Below, one piece after another: positions 63,315 to 64,000 of a stretch of DNA of 64,000 nucleotides. The stretch spans positions 427,175-491,174 of the forward strand of contig NW_003118931.1 in assembly GCF_000003605.2 (NCBI RefSeq), read 5' to 3'. How positions within the stretch are numbered: the first letter of the stretch is position 1; each line of letters begins with the position of its first letter. The translations under genes and the position numbers were made by a program. Below the pieces are notes generated by a model. It saw only the letters and a list, made by a program, of their open reading frames with translations. It searched no databases and was not told the DNA's origin. Origin of the DNA: Saccoglossus kowalevskii (taxonomy: Eukaryota; Hemichordata; Enteropneusta; Harrimaniidae).

Positions 63315-64000
63315 TTGGGTACTTGTGAGATTGAAGCGCACCGTATCAGGTTAACGGATGATATACCGGTGGCAGAGAGACATAGACGTTTGCCACCTGC
63401 CCAATATGATGAACTCAAGCGTATATTGAGGGGTATGCTGGACAGTGGGGTAATTCAAGACTCGCACAGCCCATATGCAGCTCCTATTGTGATGGTTGGA
63501 AAGAAAGATGGGAGTACCCGCCTATGCATTGACTACAGGCGTCTGAATGCCAAGATCATAAAAGATGCATACGCTCTACTAAGGATAGAAGAAACGTTTG
63601 ATGCTTTGAAGGGTGCTACAGTTTTTTCGGTTTGTGACTTGACTCAGGGATATTGGCAAATCTTAATGGACCCAAATGATGTGGAAAAGACTGCCTTTAT
63701 AAGCCCGGTGGGTCATTACGAGTGTCTCAAGCTGCCCATGGGTTTAGCAACTAGTCCGGCTAGTTTTCAACGTATTATGGAGAGATGCCTTGGTGATATG
63801 TTGTATAATGGTTGTATCGTTTATCTTGATGACATCATAGTCTACGCAGATAATTTTGATGAGCATCTGAGTCGGTTGCGTGAAGTATTTAGACGCCTTG
63901 TGAAGGGAGGACTGAAACTAAGGCCCGAAAATGTAAGTTCTTCCGAGATGAAGTTAAATTCCTAGGCCATGTGGTATCTGCAGCAGGTGTGCAGACTGAT
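63315..64000 (+). mobile_element. Ty3/Gypsy retrotransposon reverse transcriptase, running off the window
   Basis: The open frame 63315-63965 holds the RT blocks in order: 'MLDSGVIQDSHSPYAAPIV', 'VGKKDGSTRLCIDYRRLN', 'FSVCDLTQGYWQILM', 'AFISPVGHYECLKLPMGLA', 'PASFQRIME' and the catalytic 'YLDDIIVYA'. The first codon of this frame is TTG, so translation must enter from upstream or the 5' part is missing. Near 63928 a one-base loss in an A run shifts the frame; the 'FLGHVVSAAG' phrase continues in the next frame to the window end. The catalytic box is intact and the copy is far better preserved than the element at 22.4 kb, so it is a younger, barely damaged insertion. Confidence 0.9.

Overview
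The window is animal nuclear DNA: visibly AT-rich, genes broken into 12 small exons with GT-AG introns, many decayed transposable elements, simple repeats and one assembly gap (1270-1365). Nothing bacterial or viral organises it. The mix of relics (non-LTR and Ty3/Gypsy reverse transcriptases, an integrase-type transposon, repeats with a 'caaaatggcc' core) suggests a marine invertebrate; I cannot name the phylum or species from this alone.

The host genes are a small cluster of patatin-like phospholipase paralogs with an unusual build. Gene 1 (8797-17556, +) and gene 2 (43053-56086, +) lie head to tail about 25 kb apart and share every exon boundary and phase (12 coding exons, 496 codons in gene 1). 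Each encodes an N-terminal Src-like myristoylation signal (MGxxxSK), a GGGVKG oxyanion loop, a G-x-S-I-G nucleophile elbow, a D-x-x dyad motif, then a linker with two EF-hands, and only after that the last part of the patatin fold. The EF-hand pair therefore appears to be inserted inside the patatin domain, which suggests a membrane-anchored, calcium-controlled acyl hydrolase. Gene 1 has DSL where DGG is expected; gene 2 has DGG but has lost the normal acceptor of exon 7. A third, diverged and damaged copy (about 59.26-61.45 kb, -) faces gene 2 tail to tail; only exons 6-11 can be found.

Region by region. 1-8.8 kb: upstream region of gene 1 with a partial tandem duplication of its probable promoter and 5' UTR exons; one copy is interrupted by a non-LTR retrotransposon relic, and a foldback element lies between the copies. 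8.8-17.6 kb: gene 1. 17.6-43 kb: repeat-filled intergenic DNA with a transposase HTH fragment, a deleted Ty3/Gypsy element (22.4-23.95 kb), dispersed repeats, an uncharacterised multi-exonless ORF family relic (29.0-31.4 kb) whose middle has been inverted, and a possible 5.7-kb transposon with terminal inverted repeats (35.59-41.33 kb) carrying an integrase-family relic and a CbbX-like AAA+ relic. 43-57 kb: gene 2, with a foldback-like minisatellite element in intron 8 and a minisatellite after the stop. 57-64 kb: gene 3 remnant, a helicase-like fragment, and the start of a second Ty3/Gypsy reverse transcriptase that runs off the window.

All protein identities are from motif reading by eye; no database search was possible. 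Exon models were built by aligning the paralogs with each other, which makes the shared exons reliable and the untranslated exons only tentative.
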